From Butyrivibrio sp. (GTDB lineage: Bacteria > Bacillota > Clostridia > Lachnospirales > Lachnospiraceae): a stretch of DNA of 50,042 nt. The notes below the pieces were generated by a model. The model saw nothing but the letters and a program-made list of their open reading frames with translations. It ran no database searches and had not been told where the DNA came from. The DNA is taken from positions 1 to 50,042 of the forward strand of contig JAGBMP010000142.1 of the NCBI GenBank assembly GCA_017634825.1, read 5' to 3'. The position numbers and the translations under genes were made by a program. How positions within the stretch are numbered: position 1 is the first letter of the stretch; every line of letters starts with the position of its first letter. This document shows, piece after piece, positions 8,276 to 16,361 of this stretch.

Positions 8276-9007
8276 TTGTCAGACAAGATCACAAGTTTTG
8301 AAGACTATAAGAATAAAGCTGTAACACCGGAGCCTGTATCTCAGGATACAATGAACATCGAGATTGAGGATCCTTATCAGTTCCTCAGTGCTGAAGAGAG
8401 AGAAGAGTACATCCTTCAGCGCCGGAAGGAGCAGGGGGAGTCTGCGCCTAATGCACCGGTCAGGGACCCGGAAGAAGATCGTCCTCGTCCGGAAGAGAGG
8501 AGAACGAGACCTTCCGAGCCAAGGAGAAGACCTCCAAGAGAGCAGTATGAGCCCGAGAATGATCAGGACTACGATGAAGAGTACGATGGTGATGAGGAGT
8601 ACTATGAAGAGGAGGACGATGACGGCGATGCGAGCATGAAGCTTGTGGTGCGCATTGCGTCTATTATCACGGGAGTAGTGATCCTTGTCTTTATCGCCAT
8701 GCTTCTTAAAGTCAAGGTCTATGACAGGTACCTGGCGCCTGACCCGGATGAAGCGCCTGCAGCAAGTGTAGCTGTTGCGATTCCTGCCGGATTTGTGGAA
8801 AAGAACGACACAGTGGTAGTTACCGGTGCAAGCACCTTAAATATTCGTTCCGTGCCAAGTTCAGCTAGCAGCGAGACTGTAGTCGGAATGGTTCCGGAAG
8901 GCGATGAACTTAAGAGAATAGCTGTTTCGGAGGATGGCTCCTGGGCCCTTGTTGAAGTTGACGGGCAACAGGTTTATGCCTCCATGAAGTATCTCAAGGA
9001 AAAATAA
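8276..9007 (+). CDS. Membrane-anchored SH3-domain protein
   Basis: 243-residue protein starting with TTG, placed by the strong AAGGAGA/CCGGGGG region just upstream; no ATG is suitably placed. Residues 1-118 are charged and probably disordered, rich in Arg/Pro/Glu and ending in a run of Asp/Glu/Tyr. A single membrane helix follows at about 122-147, then an extracytoplasmic bacterial SH3 domain at the C-terminus (LNIRSVPS at the start, SWALVEVDGQ, then VYASMKYL). Such domains often bind peptidoglycan peptides. The topology (N-in, SH3 outside) suggests an envelope-associated protein; function is otherwise unknown. A hairpin terminator follows directly. Confidence 0.75.
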   Translation: MSDKITSFEDYKNKAVTPEPVSQDTMNIEIEDPYQFLSAEEREEYILQRRKEQGESAPNAPVRDPEEDRPRPEERRTRPSEPRRRPPREQYEPENDQDYDEEYDGDEEYYEEEDDDGDASMKLVVRIASIITGVVILVFIAMLLKVKVYDRYLAPDPDEAPAASVAVAIPAGFVEKNDTVVVTGASTLNIRSVPSSASSETVVGMVPEGDELKRIAVSEDGSWALVEVDGQQVYASMKYLKEK

Positions 9008-9010
9008 AAA

Positions 9011-9034
9011 CCACTGAATGACTTCAGTGGCTTT
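9011..9034. terminator. Bidirectional hairpin terminator
   Basis: An 8-bp perfect stem (9011-9018 with 9023-9030) and a 4-base loop, flanked by A's on the left and CTTT on the right. It separates the SH3 gene from the convergent gene ending at 9033. Confidence 0.75.
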
Positions 9035-9482
9035 AACGGCTCCTTGTGTGGAGCCATCCATAAAACTTATCAAGACCTTCAGAGAGGTTTTCGCTTGAAC
9101 GTGCGAAGGTTTCTACGTGAGAGAGAACCTCTTTTTCTGTGGTGTCCTTGGCGTAATTTGCAATCCTTGCAGCGCATTCGCCTTCAAGCCTGCCATAATC
9201 CATGTTGATCAGCAGGTTATTGTGGAATGCTCCGACAGGCTCATAAAGTGTCGGATACCTTTTTCTGACAATTGCAAACTCATCAAGGATCTGCTCTCTG
9301 GATTGGAGACAAAAGAGAATATAGGCGGATTCCACGATCTCGTGAGGTTCTATCTCATCCTCGTAGGAATCATCCTCATATCCGACTCTTGTTGCGTAGT
9401 ATTCGCAGATCTCCTGAACCAGGGCACCGACCTTTGAGTTGTCATACAGTTTTTGAAGTTCATCAAATATTTTTTCACTCAT
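9033..9482 (-). CDS. Conserved-looking hypothetical protein, acidic
   Basis: 149 residues from the ATG at 9482. The frame can be extended to 9542, but that adds a hydrophobic, unconvincing N-terminus overlapping murI. I do not recognise the family. The protein is acidic (a D/E-rich patch at about residues 35-50), helical in appearance, contains several Cys and Tyr, and has no signal peptide, membrane segment or catalytic motif. It is divergent from murI with only 31 bases between the starts. The start has no Shine-Dalgarno sequence; a TACAAT box sits 6 bases before the ATG. Confidence 0.65.
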   Translation of the reverse strand: MSEKIFDELQKLYDNSKVGALVQEICEYYATRVGYEDDSYEDEIEPHEIVESAYILFCLQSREQILDEFAIVRKRYPTLYEPVGAFHNNLLINMDYGRLEGECAARIANYAKDTTEKEVLSHVETFARSSENLSEGLDKFYGWLHTRSR

Positions 9483-9488
9483 GAGTTT

Positions 9489-9518
9489 ATTGTAACACAG
9501 AGGAAAAAGAAATATGAA
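9489..9518 (-). promoter_or_regulatory. Candidate leaderless promoter
   Basis: On the minus strand TTCATA (9518-9513), 18 bases and TACAAT (9494-9489), then 6 bases to the ATG at 9482. The -35 box overlaps the murI start codon. Confidence 0.45.
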
Positions 9519-10326
9519 GATAGGAATTTTTGATTCCGGCATCGGAGGCCTCTCGGTTTTGCACGAGGCGTATCACCTGCTTCCGAAACAGGAATTCATT
9601 TTTTATGCGGATACTGAAAATGTGCCCTACGGGACCAAGACCCCTGAGCAGATAGTCGGCTATGCAACAAAGATAACGGACTTTCTTATAGAAAAAGGAG
9701 CCGGAGCGATTGTTGTTGCTTGTAATACAGCCACCAGCGTTGCCATCAAAGAGCTTCGCAAAAACTACAACATTCCGATACTTGGAATGGAGCCGGCAGT
9801 TAAGCCCGCAGTAGAAGGCACCGAAGGCAAGCGCATCATGGTCATCGCAACGCCCGTGACCATAAGGCAGGATAAGCTAAAAGACCTGCTGCACAGAGTT
9901 GACGAAGAGCACAGGGTTGACCTTCTGGCGATGCCAAAACTTGTGGAGTTTGCAGAACGAGAAGAGTTTGAATCCGAGGCTGTAAGAGAGTATATTACCC
10001 AGCAGTTCGGAGCTTTTGATAAAGAGAAGTACTGCGCACTGGTTCTTGGGTGCACCCATTTTAATTACTTTAAGCCTCTATACAGAGAGTATTTCGGGCA
10101 GGAAACTCTTTTGATAGACGGCAACAGAGGAACGGTAAGACATCTTGCAGATGTTCTTTCTCTGGATATGGCACAAGATATAGATATGTCTTTTGACAAA
10201 GATAACGAAATGTCGTGGATGAATAACACAAAATATTATTTTTTCGGAAAAGAGATAACCGGGGGAGAAACGCTGCAGCACCTGAAAAGACTGCATTTGC
10301 GACTGGAAAAAGTCCGAAATTTTTAA
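9514..10326 (+). CDS. murI: Glutamate racemase
   Basis: 270-residue cofactor-independent racemase that makes D-glutamate for peptidoglycan. It has the N-terminal FDSGIGGLSV motif (Asp7), the first catalytic Cys in VVACNTAT (Cys70), and the second in LGCTHF in the C-terminal half. Length is usual. The ATG at 9514 follows GAGG at short spacing. It is divergent from the hypothetical gene at 9033-9482 and is followed by the nrdD control region without a clear terminator. Confidence 0.96.
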   Translation: MKIGIFDSGIGGLSVLHEAYHLLPKQEFIFYADTENVPYGTKTPEQIVGYATKITDFLIEKGAGAIVVACNTATSVAIKELRKNYNIPILGMEPAVKPAVEGTEGKRIMVIATPVTIRQDKLKDLLHRVDEEHRVDLLAMPKLVEFAEREEFESEAVREYITQQFGAFDKEKYCALVLGCTHFNYFKPLYREYFGQETLLIDGNRGTVRHLADVLSLDMAQDIDMSFDKDNEMSWMNNTKYYFFGKEITGGETLQHLKRLHLRLEKVRNF

Positions 10327-10328
10327 GC

Positions 10329-10383
10329 TTGAATTATCCTATATAATGTATTATCATATTTATATAACCACAAGATATTGTGG
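10329..10383 (+). promoter_or_regulatory. nrdD promoter with two candidate NrdR boxes
   Basis: TTGAAT (10329-10334), a 17-base spacer and TATCAT (10352-10357) form the promoter. A 16-bp palindrome at 10368-10383 (CCACAA, 4 bases, TTGTGG) closely matches the NrdR box core CACAATATATTGTG. A weaker 16-base match at 10336-10351 fills the promoter spacer. The boxes start 32 bases apart, about three helical turns, the spacing known for NrdR box pairs. NrdR would repress when dATP is high. No nrdR gene is in the window. Confidence 0.65.
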
Positions 10384-10416
10384 GCGGAAGGTGTTTCGAA
10401 AGGAAAGGGGTTAGTT

Positions 10417-12654
10417 ATGAAGATAATAAAGAGAAGCGGAAAAGAAGTTGCCTTTGACGGCAGCAAGATTATCGCTGCGATTGAAAAGGCCAACAACGAG
10501 GTTACTGAGGAGAAAAAGCTGACAGACGGTCAGATCAGTGACATCGAGAAAGCTGTTGAAAAACAGTGCGCCTCTCTTACCCGTGCAGCCAGCGTGGAGG
10601 AGATTCAGGACATGGTTGAGGATGGCCTGATGAAGTCCGGCAAGTTTGAGGTTGCAAGGAAATATATCACATATCGTTATAAACATGCTCTGGTTAGAAA
10701 GTCCAACACAACCGATGAGCAGATCATGTCTCTTATTGAGTGCAGCAACGAAGAGGTTAAGCAGGAGAATTCAAACAAGAATCCTACTGTTAACAGCGTT
10801 CAGAGAGACTATATGGCAGGCGAAGTGTCCAAGGATATCACAAAGAGATTCCTTCTTCCCGATGATGTTGTCAAGGCTCACGAGGAAGGTCTTATCCACT
10901 TCCATGATGCTGACTACTTTGCACAGCACATGCACAACTGCTGTCTGGTAAACCTTGAGGATATGCTCCAGAACGGAACCGTTATCTCCGAGACCATGAT
11001 CGAGCGTCCCAAGAGCTTCTCAACTGCTTGTAATATCGCAACTCAGGCAATTGCACAGATCGCAAGCTCACAGTACGGCGGACAGTCAATCACACTTTCA
11101 CACCTGGTTCCTTTTGTTGATGTCAGCAGACAGAAATTCCGCAAGGAAGTTGCTCTTGAGTTCGAGACAGCCGGCATGAAGATTAACAAGAAACAGGTTG
11201 ATGAGATCGCAGAGATGCGAGTTAAGAAAGAGATCGAGAGAGGATGTCAGGTTATCCAGTATCAGGTAATAACACTTATGACCACAAATGGTCAGGCTCC
11301 TTTCATTACAGTATATATGTACCTCGATGAAGTTCCTGAGGGACAGATGAGAGATGACCTCGCAATGGTCATCGAAGAGATGCTAAGGCAACGTATTTAT
11401 GGTGTAAAGAACGAGAAGGGTCAGCTCATAACACCTGCATTCCCTAAGCTCATCTATGTTCTCGATGAGGACAACATCACTGAGGACTCCAAGTACTGGT
11501 ATCTCACAGAGCTGGCAGCTAAGTGCACAGCCAAGAGACTGGTACCTGATTACATCTCAGCCAAGAAGATGAAAGAGCTCAAGAAGGGTGATGTTTATCC
11601 TTGCATGGGATGCAGATCATTCCTTACTCCCGACAATGAAGCTCTTGCAGAGGGACTTTGCAACGCAGGAAACAAGGCTAAGGCCAAGAACTATAAAGAA
11701 GGAACACACAAGTACTACGGAAGATTCAATCAGGGTGTTGTAACCCTTAACCTCGTGGATGTTGCATGTTCATCCGCTAAGGATGAGGACAGATTCTGGG
11801 AGATCCTCGATGAGAGATGTGAGCTTTGCTACAGAGCACTGATGGCAAGACATAACAGACTCCTCGGTACTCCTTCGGATGTAGCACCTATCCTTTGGCA
11901 GAACGGAGCACTTGCAAGACTTGAAAAGGGTGAAAAGATTGATCCGCTTCTTTTCGGAAACTACTCAACAATTTCCCTTGGCTATGCAGGACTTTGCGAG
12001 TGTACCAAGTACATGAAGGGCGTATCCCACACAGATCCAAGAGGTAAGGACTTCGCACTTAAGGTTATGCAGTTCCTCAACGACAAGTGCGCAGCATGGC
12101 GTGCAAAAGAGAATATTTCCTTCTCTCTTTACGGAACTCCGCTTGAATCAACAACCTACAAGTTTGCCAAGGCTCTTCAGAAGAGATTCGGAATCATTCC
12201 TGAGGTTACTGACAAGAACTACATTACAAACAGCTATCACGTACACGTAACAGAGCAGATCGATGCTTTCACCAAGCTTAAGTTTGAAGCTGAGTTCCAG
12301 GCTCTTTCACCGGGAGGAGCTATCAGCTACGTTGAGGTTCCTGATATGAACAGCAACATTGAGGCTGTTATCTCTGTTATGAAGTACATCTATGAGAACA
12401 TCATGTACGCAGAGCTCAACACCAAGTCAGATTACTGCCAGTGCTGCGGATATGACGGAGAGATCAAGATCGTTACCGATACAGACGGCAAGCTCATCTG
12501 GGAATGCCCTAACTGTGGTAACCGTGATCAGAACAAGATGAACGTTGCAAGACGTACCTGCGGATATATCGGAACGCAGTTCTGGAATCAGGGTCGTACC
12601 CAGGAGATCAAGGAGAGGGTTCTTCACATGTCCAATCCCAAAATTTCCTGTTGA
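10417..12654 (+). CDS. nrdD: Anaerobic ribonucleoside-triphosphate reductase (class III)
   Basis: Glycyl-radical enzyme that makes deoxyribonucleotides without oxygen. The start is placed at the ATG at 10417 (745 residues), which follows AGGAAAGGGG; the longer frame from 10378 adds 13 unlikely residues. An N-terminal ATP-cone occupies about residues 1-95 (KRSGKEVAFD) and is the allosteric dATP/ATP sensor. The catalytic barrel follows. Near the C-terminus are the four zinc-ligand cysteines (CQCC and CPNC) and then the glycyl radical loop RRTCGYIG with Gly716. The enzyme needs NrdG, encoded just downstream. Candidate NrdR boxes lie upstream. Confidence 0.97.
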   Translation: MKIIKRSGKEVAFDGSKIIAAIEKANNEVTEEKKLTDGQISDIEKAVEKQCASLTRAASVEEIQDMVEDGLMKSGKFEVARKYITYRYKHALVRKSNTTDEQIMSLIECSNEEVKQENSNKNPTVNSVQRDYMAGEVSKDITKRFLLPDDVVKAHEEGLIHFHDADYFAQHMHNCCLVNLEDMLQNGTVISETMIERPKSFSTACNIATQAIAQIASSQYGGQSITLSHLVPFVDVSRQKFRKEVALEFETAGMKINKKQVDEIAEMRVKKEIERGCQVIQYQVITLMTTNGQAPFITVYMYLDEVPEGQMRDDLAMVIEEMLRQRIYGVKNEKGQLITPAFPKLIYVLDEDNITEDSKYWYLTELAAKCTAKRLVPDYISAKKMKELKKGDVYPCMGCRSFLTPDNEALAEGLCNAGNKAKAKNYKEGTHKYYGRFNQGVVTLNLVDVACSSAKDEDRFWEILDERCELCYRALMARHNRLLGTPSDVAPILWQNGALARLEKGEKIDPLLFGNYSTISLGYAGLCECTKYMKGVSHTDPRGKDFALKVMQFLNDKCAAWRAKENISFSLYGTPLESTTYKFAKALQKRFGIIPEVTDKNYITNSYHVHVTEQIDAFTKLKFEAEFQALSPGGAISYVEVPDMNSNIEAVISVMKYIYENIMYAELNTKSDYCQCCGYDGEIKIVTDTDGKLIWECPNCGNRDQNKMNVARRTCGYIGTQFWNQGRTQEIKERVLHMSNPKISC

Positions 12655-12717
12655 CGATATTTAAGGCGAACCCGTGTAGGGTATCACTTGGGGGTTTTGA
12701 AAAAGTATGAAATACAG

Positions 12718-12750
12718 ATACAAGCCGGGCAGATAAAGTCCGGCTTGTAT
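12718..12750 (+). other. Hairpin between nrdD and nrdG
   Basis: A perfect 11-bp stem (12718-12728 with 12740-12750) with an 11-base loop. The T tract after it is weak, so it may be a partial terminator or an mRNA processing/stability element that lowers NrdG relative to NrdD. Confidence 0.55.
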
Positions 12751-12772
12751 TGTAATTTAGAGGATCGAAGTT

Positions 12773-13321
12773 ATGAATTACGGACAGGTTTATTACAATG
12801 ACGTTGCCAACGGAGTGGGATGCAGAACAGCCTTTTTTGTATCGGGCTGCACTCATCACTGCAAGGGATGCTTTAATGAGATGACCTGGGACTTTAATTA
12901 CGGTCAGCCTTACACAAAAGAAGTTGAGGATGATCTTGTTGAGTCCCTTAAGCCGGGATATATTGACGGTCTTACCATCCTCGGGGGAGAGCCCATGGAG
13001 ATAGTAAACCAGAAGGAGATAAGACCACTTCTTGAGAGGATAAAAAAGGAAGTTCCAAAAGCTACCATCTGGATCTATTCCGGGTATCTTTGGGAGGAGC
13101 TTACAGATCCCGATAATAAAAGGTGTCATGGGGAGGATACGGATGCGATCCTTGCAATGACTGACGTCCTGGTTGATGGTGAGTTTATGCTTGATAAAAA
13201 AGACCTGATGCTGAGATTTCGCGGCTCTTCAAACCAGAGAGTCATTGATGTAAAAGAGACATTAAAGAAGGGCGAAGTCGTGCTCTCAAAATATAATGAC
13301 AGAGATACTTCCAGGGGATGA
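12773..13321 (+). CDS. nrdG: Anaerobic ribonucleotide reductase activating protein
   Basis: 182-residue radical-SAM activase that puts the glycyl radical on NrdD. The iron-sulfur motif CTHHCKGC (Cys26, Cys30, Cys33) is the CxxxCxxC of the family, and TILGGEP is the SAM-contacting stretch. The order nrdD-nrdG is standard. It is 118 bases from nrdD with a hairpin between and probably shares the nrdD promoter. Its TGA stop lies in the terminator hairpin. Confidence 0.95.
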   Translation: MNYGQVYYNDVANGVGCRTAFFVSGCTHHCKGCFNEMTWDFNYGQPYTKEVEDDLVESLKPGYIDGLTILGGEPMEIVNQKEIRPLLERIKKEVPKATIWIYSGYLWEELTDPDNKRCHGEDTDAILAMTDVLVDGEFMLDKKDLMLRFRGSSNQRVIDVKETLKKGEVVLSKYNDRDTSRG

Positions 13322-13341
13322 TCATTATCCCCTGTTTTTTT
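13312..13341 (+). terminator. Intrinsic terminator after nrdG
   Basis: An 8-bp GC-rich stem (13312-13319 with 13327-13334) followed by seven T's, overlapping the nrdG stop codon. Confidence 0.9.
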
Positions 13342-13377
13342 GTTCAAAATAATCCACATTATCATCAATGTAAGCTC

Positions 13378-13406
13378 TTACACTTGAATTTCTCATATAT
13401 TATCAT
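13378..13406 (+). promoter_or_regulatory. Probable promoter of the PfkB kinase gene
   Basis: TTACAC (13378-13383), a 17-base spacer and TATCAT (13401-13406), 52 bases before the start codon. Confidence 0.5.
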
Positions 13407-13458
13407 ATAGTTGTCTGCAGATAGTCTGTAGTTTTGATGGTGAATAAGGAGGCCGGCT

Positions 13459-14481
13459 ATGGGAGATGGAAGATTTGATCTTTTGACCTTTGGAGAGATT
13501 ATGTTAAGGCTCTCTCCGCCCAATTACGAACTGATGACCAGGGGAGATGTGTTTGATAAACGTGCCGGCGGATCCGAGCTCAATGTGGCGTCCGGTGTAG
13601 CTCTTTTGGGCCTGCGCACCGGCGTTATATCGAGGCTTCCCAAGAATGCTCTCGGAACCTTTATCAAGAACAGGATAAGGTTTGAGGGAGTTTCAGATGA
13701 TTATCTTATCTATGACGATGCCCCTGAGGCTCGTCTTGGAATCTATTATTATGAAAATGGAGCTGCGCCCAGAAAGCCCTCCATTGTCTATGACAGAATG
13801 AATTCTTCGATCACAAGGATAAGCCTTGACGAGATCCCGGAGAGTGTATATTCCAATACAAGAATGTTCCATACCAGCGGTATAACTCTGGCACTCAACA
13901 AGAATACCTGCGAAGTTACCACAGAGATGATAAAGAGATTTAAGGCTGCGGGAGCGAAAGTGTCTTTTGACTGCAACTACAGAGCAAACCTCTGGAGTGA
14001 AGAAGAGGCAAGGACGGCTATTAAGAGCATTCTGCCCTATGTTGATATTCTCTTTGTTTCCGAGGAGACTTCAAGACGTATGATGCAAAAAGAGGGTGAA
14101 CTCTCGGATATCATGAAGAGCTACACTCAGGGTTATCCTGTAGAGATCGTCTGCACAACCCAGCGCGAAGTAATCAGCCCTAAAAAGCATAACTTTACTT
14201 CAACCATCTACAGCGCCAAGGAAGATAAATTCTATACGGAAGAGCCTTATAAAGGCATCGATGTAATCGACAGGATCGGTTCCGGAGATGCGTATGTATC
14301 AGGCGTTTTGTATGGACTTCTTGAATATGACGATGTGGAAAAAGCTCTTTTCTATGGAAATGCAACCTCCAGCGTTAAGAATACAGTACCGGGCGACCTT
14401 CCTGCCTGTGACAAGCAGGTGATCGACAGCATCATCAGAAATCACCACTCTGACGGTCCCCAGAGCGAGTTGAACCGGTAA
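13459..14481 (+). CDS. kdgK: PfkB-family sugar kinase, probable 2-keto-3-deoxygluconate kinase
   Basis: 340-residue ribokinase-family kinase. The N-terminal LTFGEIMLRLSP and RAGGSELNVA (substrate and first PfkB signature) closely resemble KDG kinases, which phosphorylate 2-dehydro-3-deoxygluconate in hexuronate/pectin breakdown. The C-terminal PfkB signature reads DRIGSGDAYVSG, with the catalytic Asp kept but Ser in place of the usual Ala of GAGDA. It has a very strong AAGGAGG site and a single-gene arrangement, without the expected aldolase or uronate genes next to it, so the substrate is a family inference. Its stop codon at 14479-14481 directly abuts a 40-bp inverted repeat. Confidence 0.8.
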   Translation: MGDGRFDLLTFGEIMLRLSPPNYELMTRGDVFDKRAGGSELNVASGVALLGLRTGVISRLPKNALGTFIKNRIRFEGVSDDYLIYDDAPEARLGIYYYENGAAPRKPSIVYDRMNSSITRISLDEIPESVYSNTRMFHTSGITLALNKNTCEVTTEMIKRFKAAGAKVSFDCNYRANLWSEEEARTAIKSILPYVDILFVSEETSRRMMQKEGELSDIMKSYTQGYPVEIVCTTQREVISPKKHNFTSTIYSAKEDKFYTEEPYKGIDVIDRIGSGDAYVSGVLYGLLEYDDVEKALFYGNATSSVKNTVPGDLPACDKQVIDSIIRNHHSDGPQSELNR

Positions 14482-14570
14482 TGAACCCAGGGGACGGAGT
14501 CAGTGGCTCATAATCTGACAATTGACTGATTTGTCAGATTATGAGCCACTGACTCCGTCCCCTGGGTTCA
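14482..14570. repeat. Perfect 40-bp inverted repeat with GGGGACG core
   Basis: The arms 14482-14521 and 14531-14570 are perfectly complementary over 40 bases with a 9-base loop. The core GGGGACG and the outer (T)GGCTCA/TGAG parts resemble the 31-bp elements at 41874-41938 and 43619-43649. There is no T tract for a normal terminator, though the hairpin would be extremely stable in RNA. It begins one base after the kinase stop and ends 7 bases before the proS promoter. I take it as a mobile REP-like element, by inference. Confidence 0.85.
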
Positions 14571-14577
14571 AAATGGC

Positions 14578-14606
14578 TTGACAATCTTTGGGTTTGAAAC
14601 TAGAAT
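14578..14606 (+). promoter_or_regulatory. proS T-box promoter
   Basis: TTGACA (14578-14583), a 17-base spacer and TAGAAT (14601-14606). Confidence 0.85.
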
Positions 14607-14612
14607 GAGTGA

Positions 14613-14862
14613 AATAAATAAATCGACGTTGAAGAGGAATAGTAACTGCAATCACGTTTCAGAGAGAGGGCCGTATGGTGGAAGGCTCTTACGGAAAAAC
14701 AGCGAACCCGCCTTGGAGTCCTGTATGAAAGCGTCAGCATAAATACAGCGTTACCCGCGTTAAGGGCACAAATGAAGTGAAATCTGCTTTTGCAGATTTA
14801 AATAGGGTGGTACCGCCGAGCTTTCGGTCCCTGTTTTTAGGGATGCGAAGGCTTATTTTTTT
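14613..14862 (+). promoter_or_regulatory. T-box leader (proline) of proS
   Basis: A tRNA-sensing transcription attenuator. Stem I has the AGAGAG element near 14661 and the GGTGGAAGG apical motif near 14676. The specifier follows GAA at 14704-14706 and is a proline codon: CCC at 14707-14709 or CCG one base later. The conserved T-box bulge sequence AGGGTGGTACCGCC is at 14804-14817. The terminator stem lies between about 14817 and 14853, with its T run at 14855-14862. Uncharged tRNA-Pro would switch the downstream terminator to antiterminator. Confidence 0.92.
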
Positions 14863-14911
14863 AGCATAAACAACCTCGTATCCACTTCATAGACAAGAGA
14901 GAGGAGAAATT

Positions 14912-16345
14912 ATGGCAGACAACAAGAAACTTGTTTCTGAGATCACATCCATGGATGAAGATTTCACACAATGGTACACAGACGTATGTATCAAGGCAGA
15001 CCTTGTAAGCTACTCAAACATCAAGGGATGCATGGTAATCAAGCCTGCAGGCTATGCAATCTGGGAGCTTATTCAGAAGCACCTCGATGCAAGATTTAAG
15101 GCAACAGGCGTACAGAATGCTTACCTTCCTATGTTCATTCCCGAGTCACTTCTTCAGAAGGAGAAGGACCACGTAGAAGGATTTGCTCCTGAGGTAGCAT
15201 GGGTAACTCACGGAGGACTTGAGCCTCTTACAGAGAGATACTGCGTACGTCCTACATCAGAGACTCTTTTCTGCGATTACTACAAGGGTGAGATCCACTC
15301 CTACAAGGATCTTCCACAGGTTCTCAACCAGTGGTGCAGCGTAGTTCGTTGGGAGAAGGAGACAAGACCTTTCCTCAGAAGCAGAGAGTTCCTTTGGCAG
15401 GAAGGACACACAGCTCACGCAACAATGGAAGAGGCTGAGGAGAGAACACAGCAGATGCTCAATGTCTATGCTGATTTCCTTGAGAACGACATGGCTATTC
15501 CTGTTGTTAAGGGACGCAAGACAGATAAAGAGAAATTCGCAGGTGCTGAGGCTACTTATACAGTAGAGGCACTTATGCATGACGGACGTGCTCTTCAGAG
15601 CGCAACAAGCCACAACTTCGGTGACGGCTTTGCAAAGGCTTTCGGAATCCAGTACGCAGGAAAAGACAATCAGCTTCACTATGTATATCAGACATCCTGG
15701 GGACTTACAACACGTACAATCGGTGCCATGATCATGGTACACGGCGACAACTCAGGCCTTGTAATACCTCCTAAGATCGCTCCTGTACAGGTTATTGTTA
15801 TTCCTATCCAGCAGAAGAAGGAAGGCGTTCTTGATGCAGCTTACGATATCGCAAAGAGTCTTTCAGATTACAGAGTAAAGACTGATGATTCAGACAGAAC
15901 ACCAGGATTTAAGTTCGCTGAGCAGGAGATGAGAGGTATTCCTGTTCGTGTCGAGATCGGACCTAAGGATCTTGAGGCAGGTAAGTGCGTACTTGTAAGA
16001 AGAGACACAAGAGAGAAGATCGAATGTGCAATCTCTGAGGTTCAGGCTAAGGTTGGCGAGCTTCTTGATACAATACAGAAGGATATGTTCGAGAGAGCCA
16101 AGAAGCACCTTGCAGAGCACACCTTTGCAGCTCACAACAAAGAGGAGTTTGCAGAAGCCTTCAAGGAGACCAAGGGCTTTGTAAAGGCTATGTGGTGCGG
16201 ATGCCAGGAGTGTGAGGACAAGATCAAGGAAGAGTTCTCAGCTACCAGCAGATGCATTCCTTTTGAACAAGAAAAGCTCTCCGACACATGTGTAATGTGT
16301 GGAAAGCCTGCAACTAAAATGGTTTACTGGGGACGCGCGTATTAA
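14912..16345 (+). CDS. proS: Prolyl-tRNA synthetase, archaeal/eukaryotic-type (short form)
   Basis: 477-residue class II synthetase that charges tRNA-Pro. Motif 2 is around [17 protein letters not shown] and the TxE substrate loop around RPTSETLF. It lacks the large INS editing domain of the long bacterial form. Instead it has the C-terminal extension typical of the archaeal/eukaryotic-like type, with zinc-ligand cysteines (CGCQEC then CVMCGK) and a final Tyr. The start at 14912 follows GAGAGGAGA. Expression is set by the proline T-box directly upstream. Confidence 0.95.
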   Translation: MADNKKLVSEITSMDEDFTQWYTDVCIKADLVSYSNIKGCMVIKPAGYAIWELIQKHLDARFKATGVQNAYLPMFIPESLLQKEKDHVEGFAPEVAWVTHGGLEPLTERYCVRPTSETLFCDYYKGEIHSYKDLPQVLNQWCSVVRWEKETRPFLRSREFLWQEGHTAHATMEEAEERTQQMLNVYADFLENDMAIPVVKGRKTDKEKFAGAEATYTVEALMHDGRALQSATSHNFGDGFAKAFGIQYAGKDNQLHYVYQTSWGLTTRTIGAMIMVHGDNSGLVIPPKIAPVQVIVIPIQQKKEGVLDAAYDIAKSLSDYRVKTDDSDRTPGFKFAEQEMRGIPVRVEIGPKDLEAGKCVLVRRDTREKIECAISEVQAKVGELLDTIQKDMFERAKKHLAEHTFAAHNKEEFAEAFKETKGFVKAMWCGCQECEDKIKEEFSATSRCIPFEQEKLSDTCVMCGKPATKMVYWGRAY

Positions 16346-16361
16346 TGCGCGTCCTTTTTTT
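16331..16361 (+). terminator. Intrinsic terminator after proS
   Basis: An 8-bp GC-rich stem (16331-16338 with 16347-16354) followed by a T run, overlapping the end of proS and reaching the stop of the convergent GGDEF gene. Confidence 0.9.

Noticed and set aside
12855-12900. Possibility that nrdG is a pyruvate formate-lyase activase.
   Set aside because: The small size, the CxxxCxxC spacing and the position after nrdD all fit NrdG.
14482-14570. Interpretation of the 40-bp palindrome as an ordinary terminator of the kinase gene.
   Set aside because: There is no T tract, the stem is far too long and perfect, and its core matches the repeat family at 41.9 and 43.6 kb.
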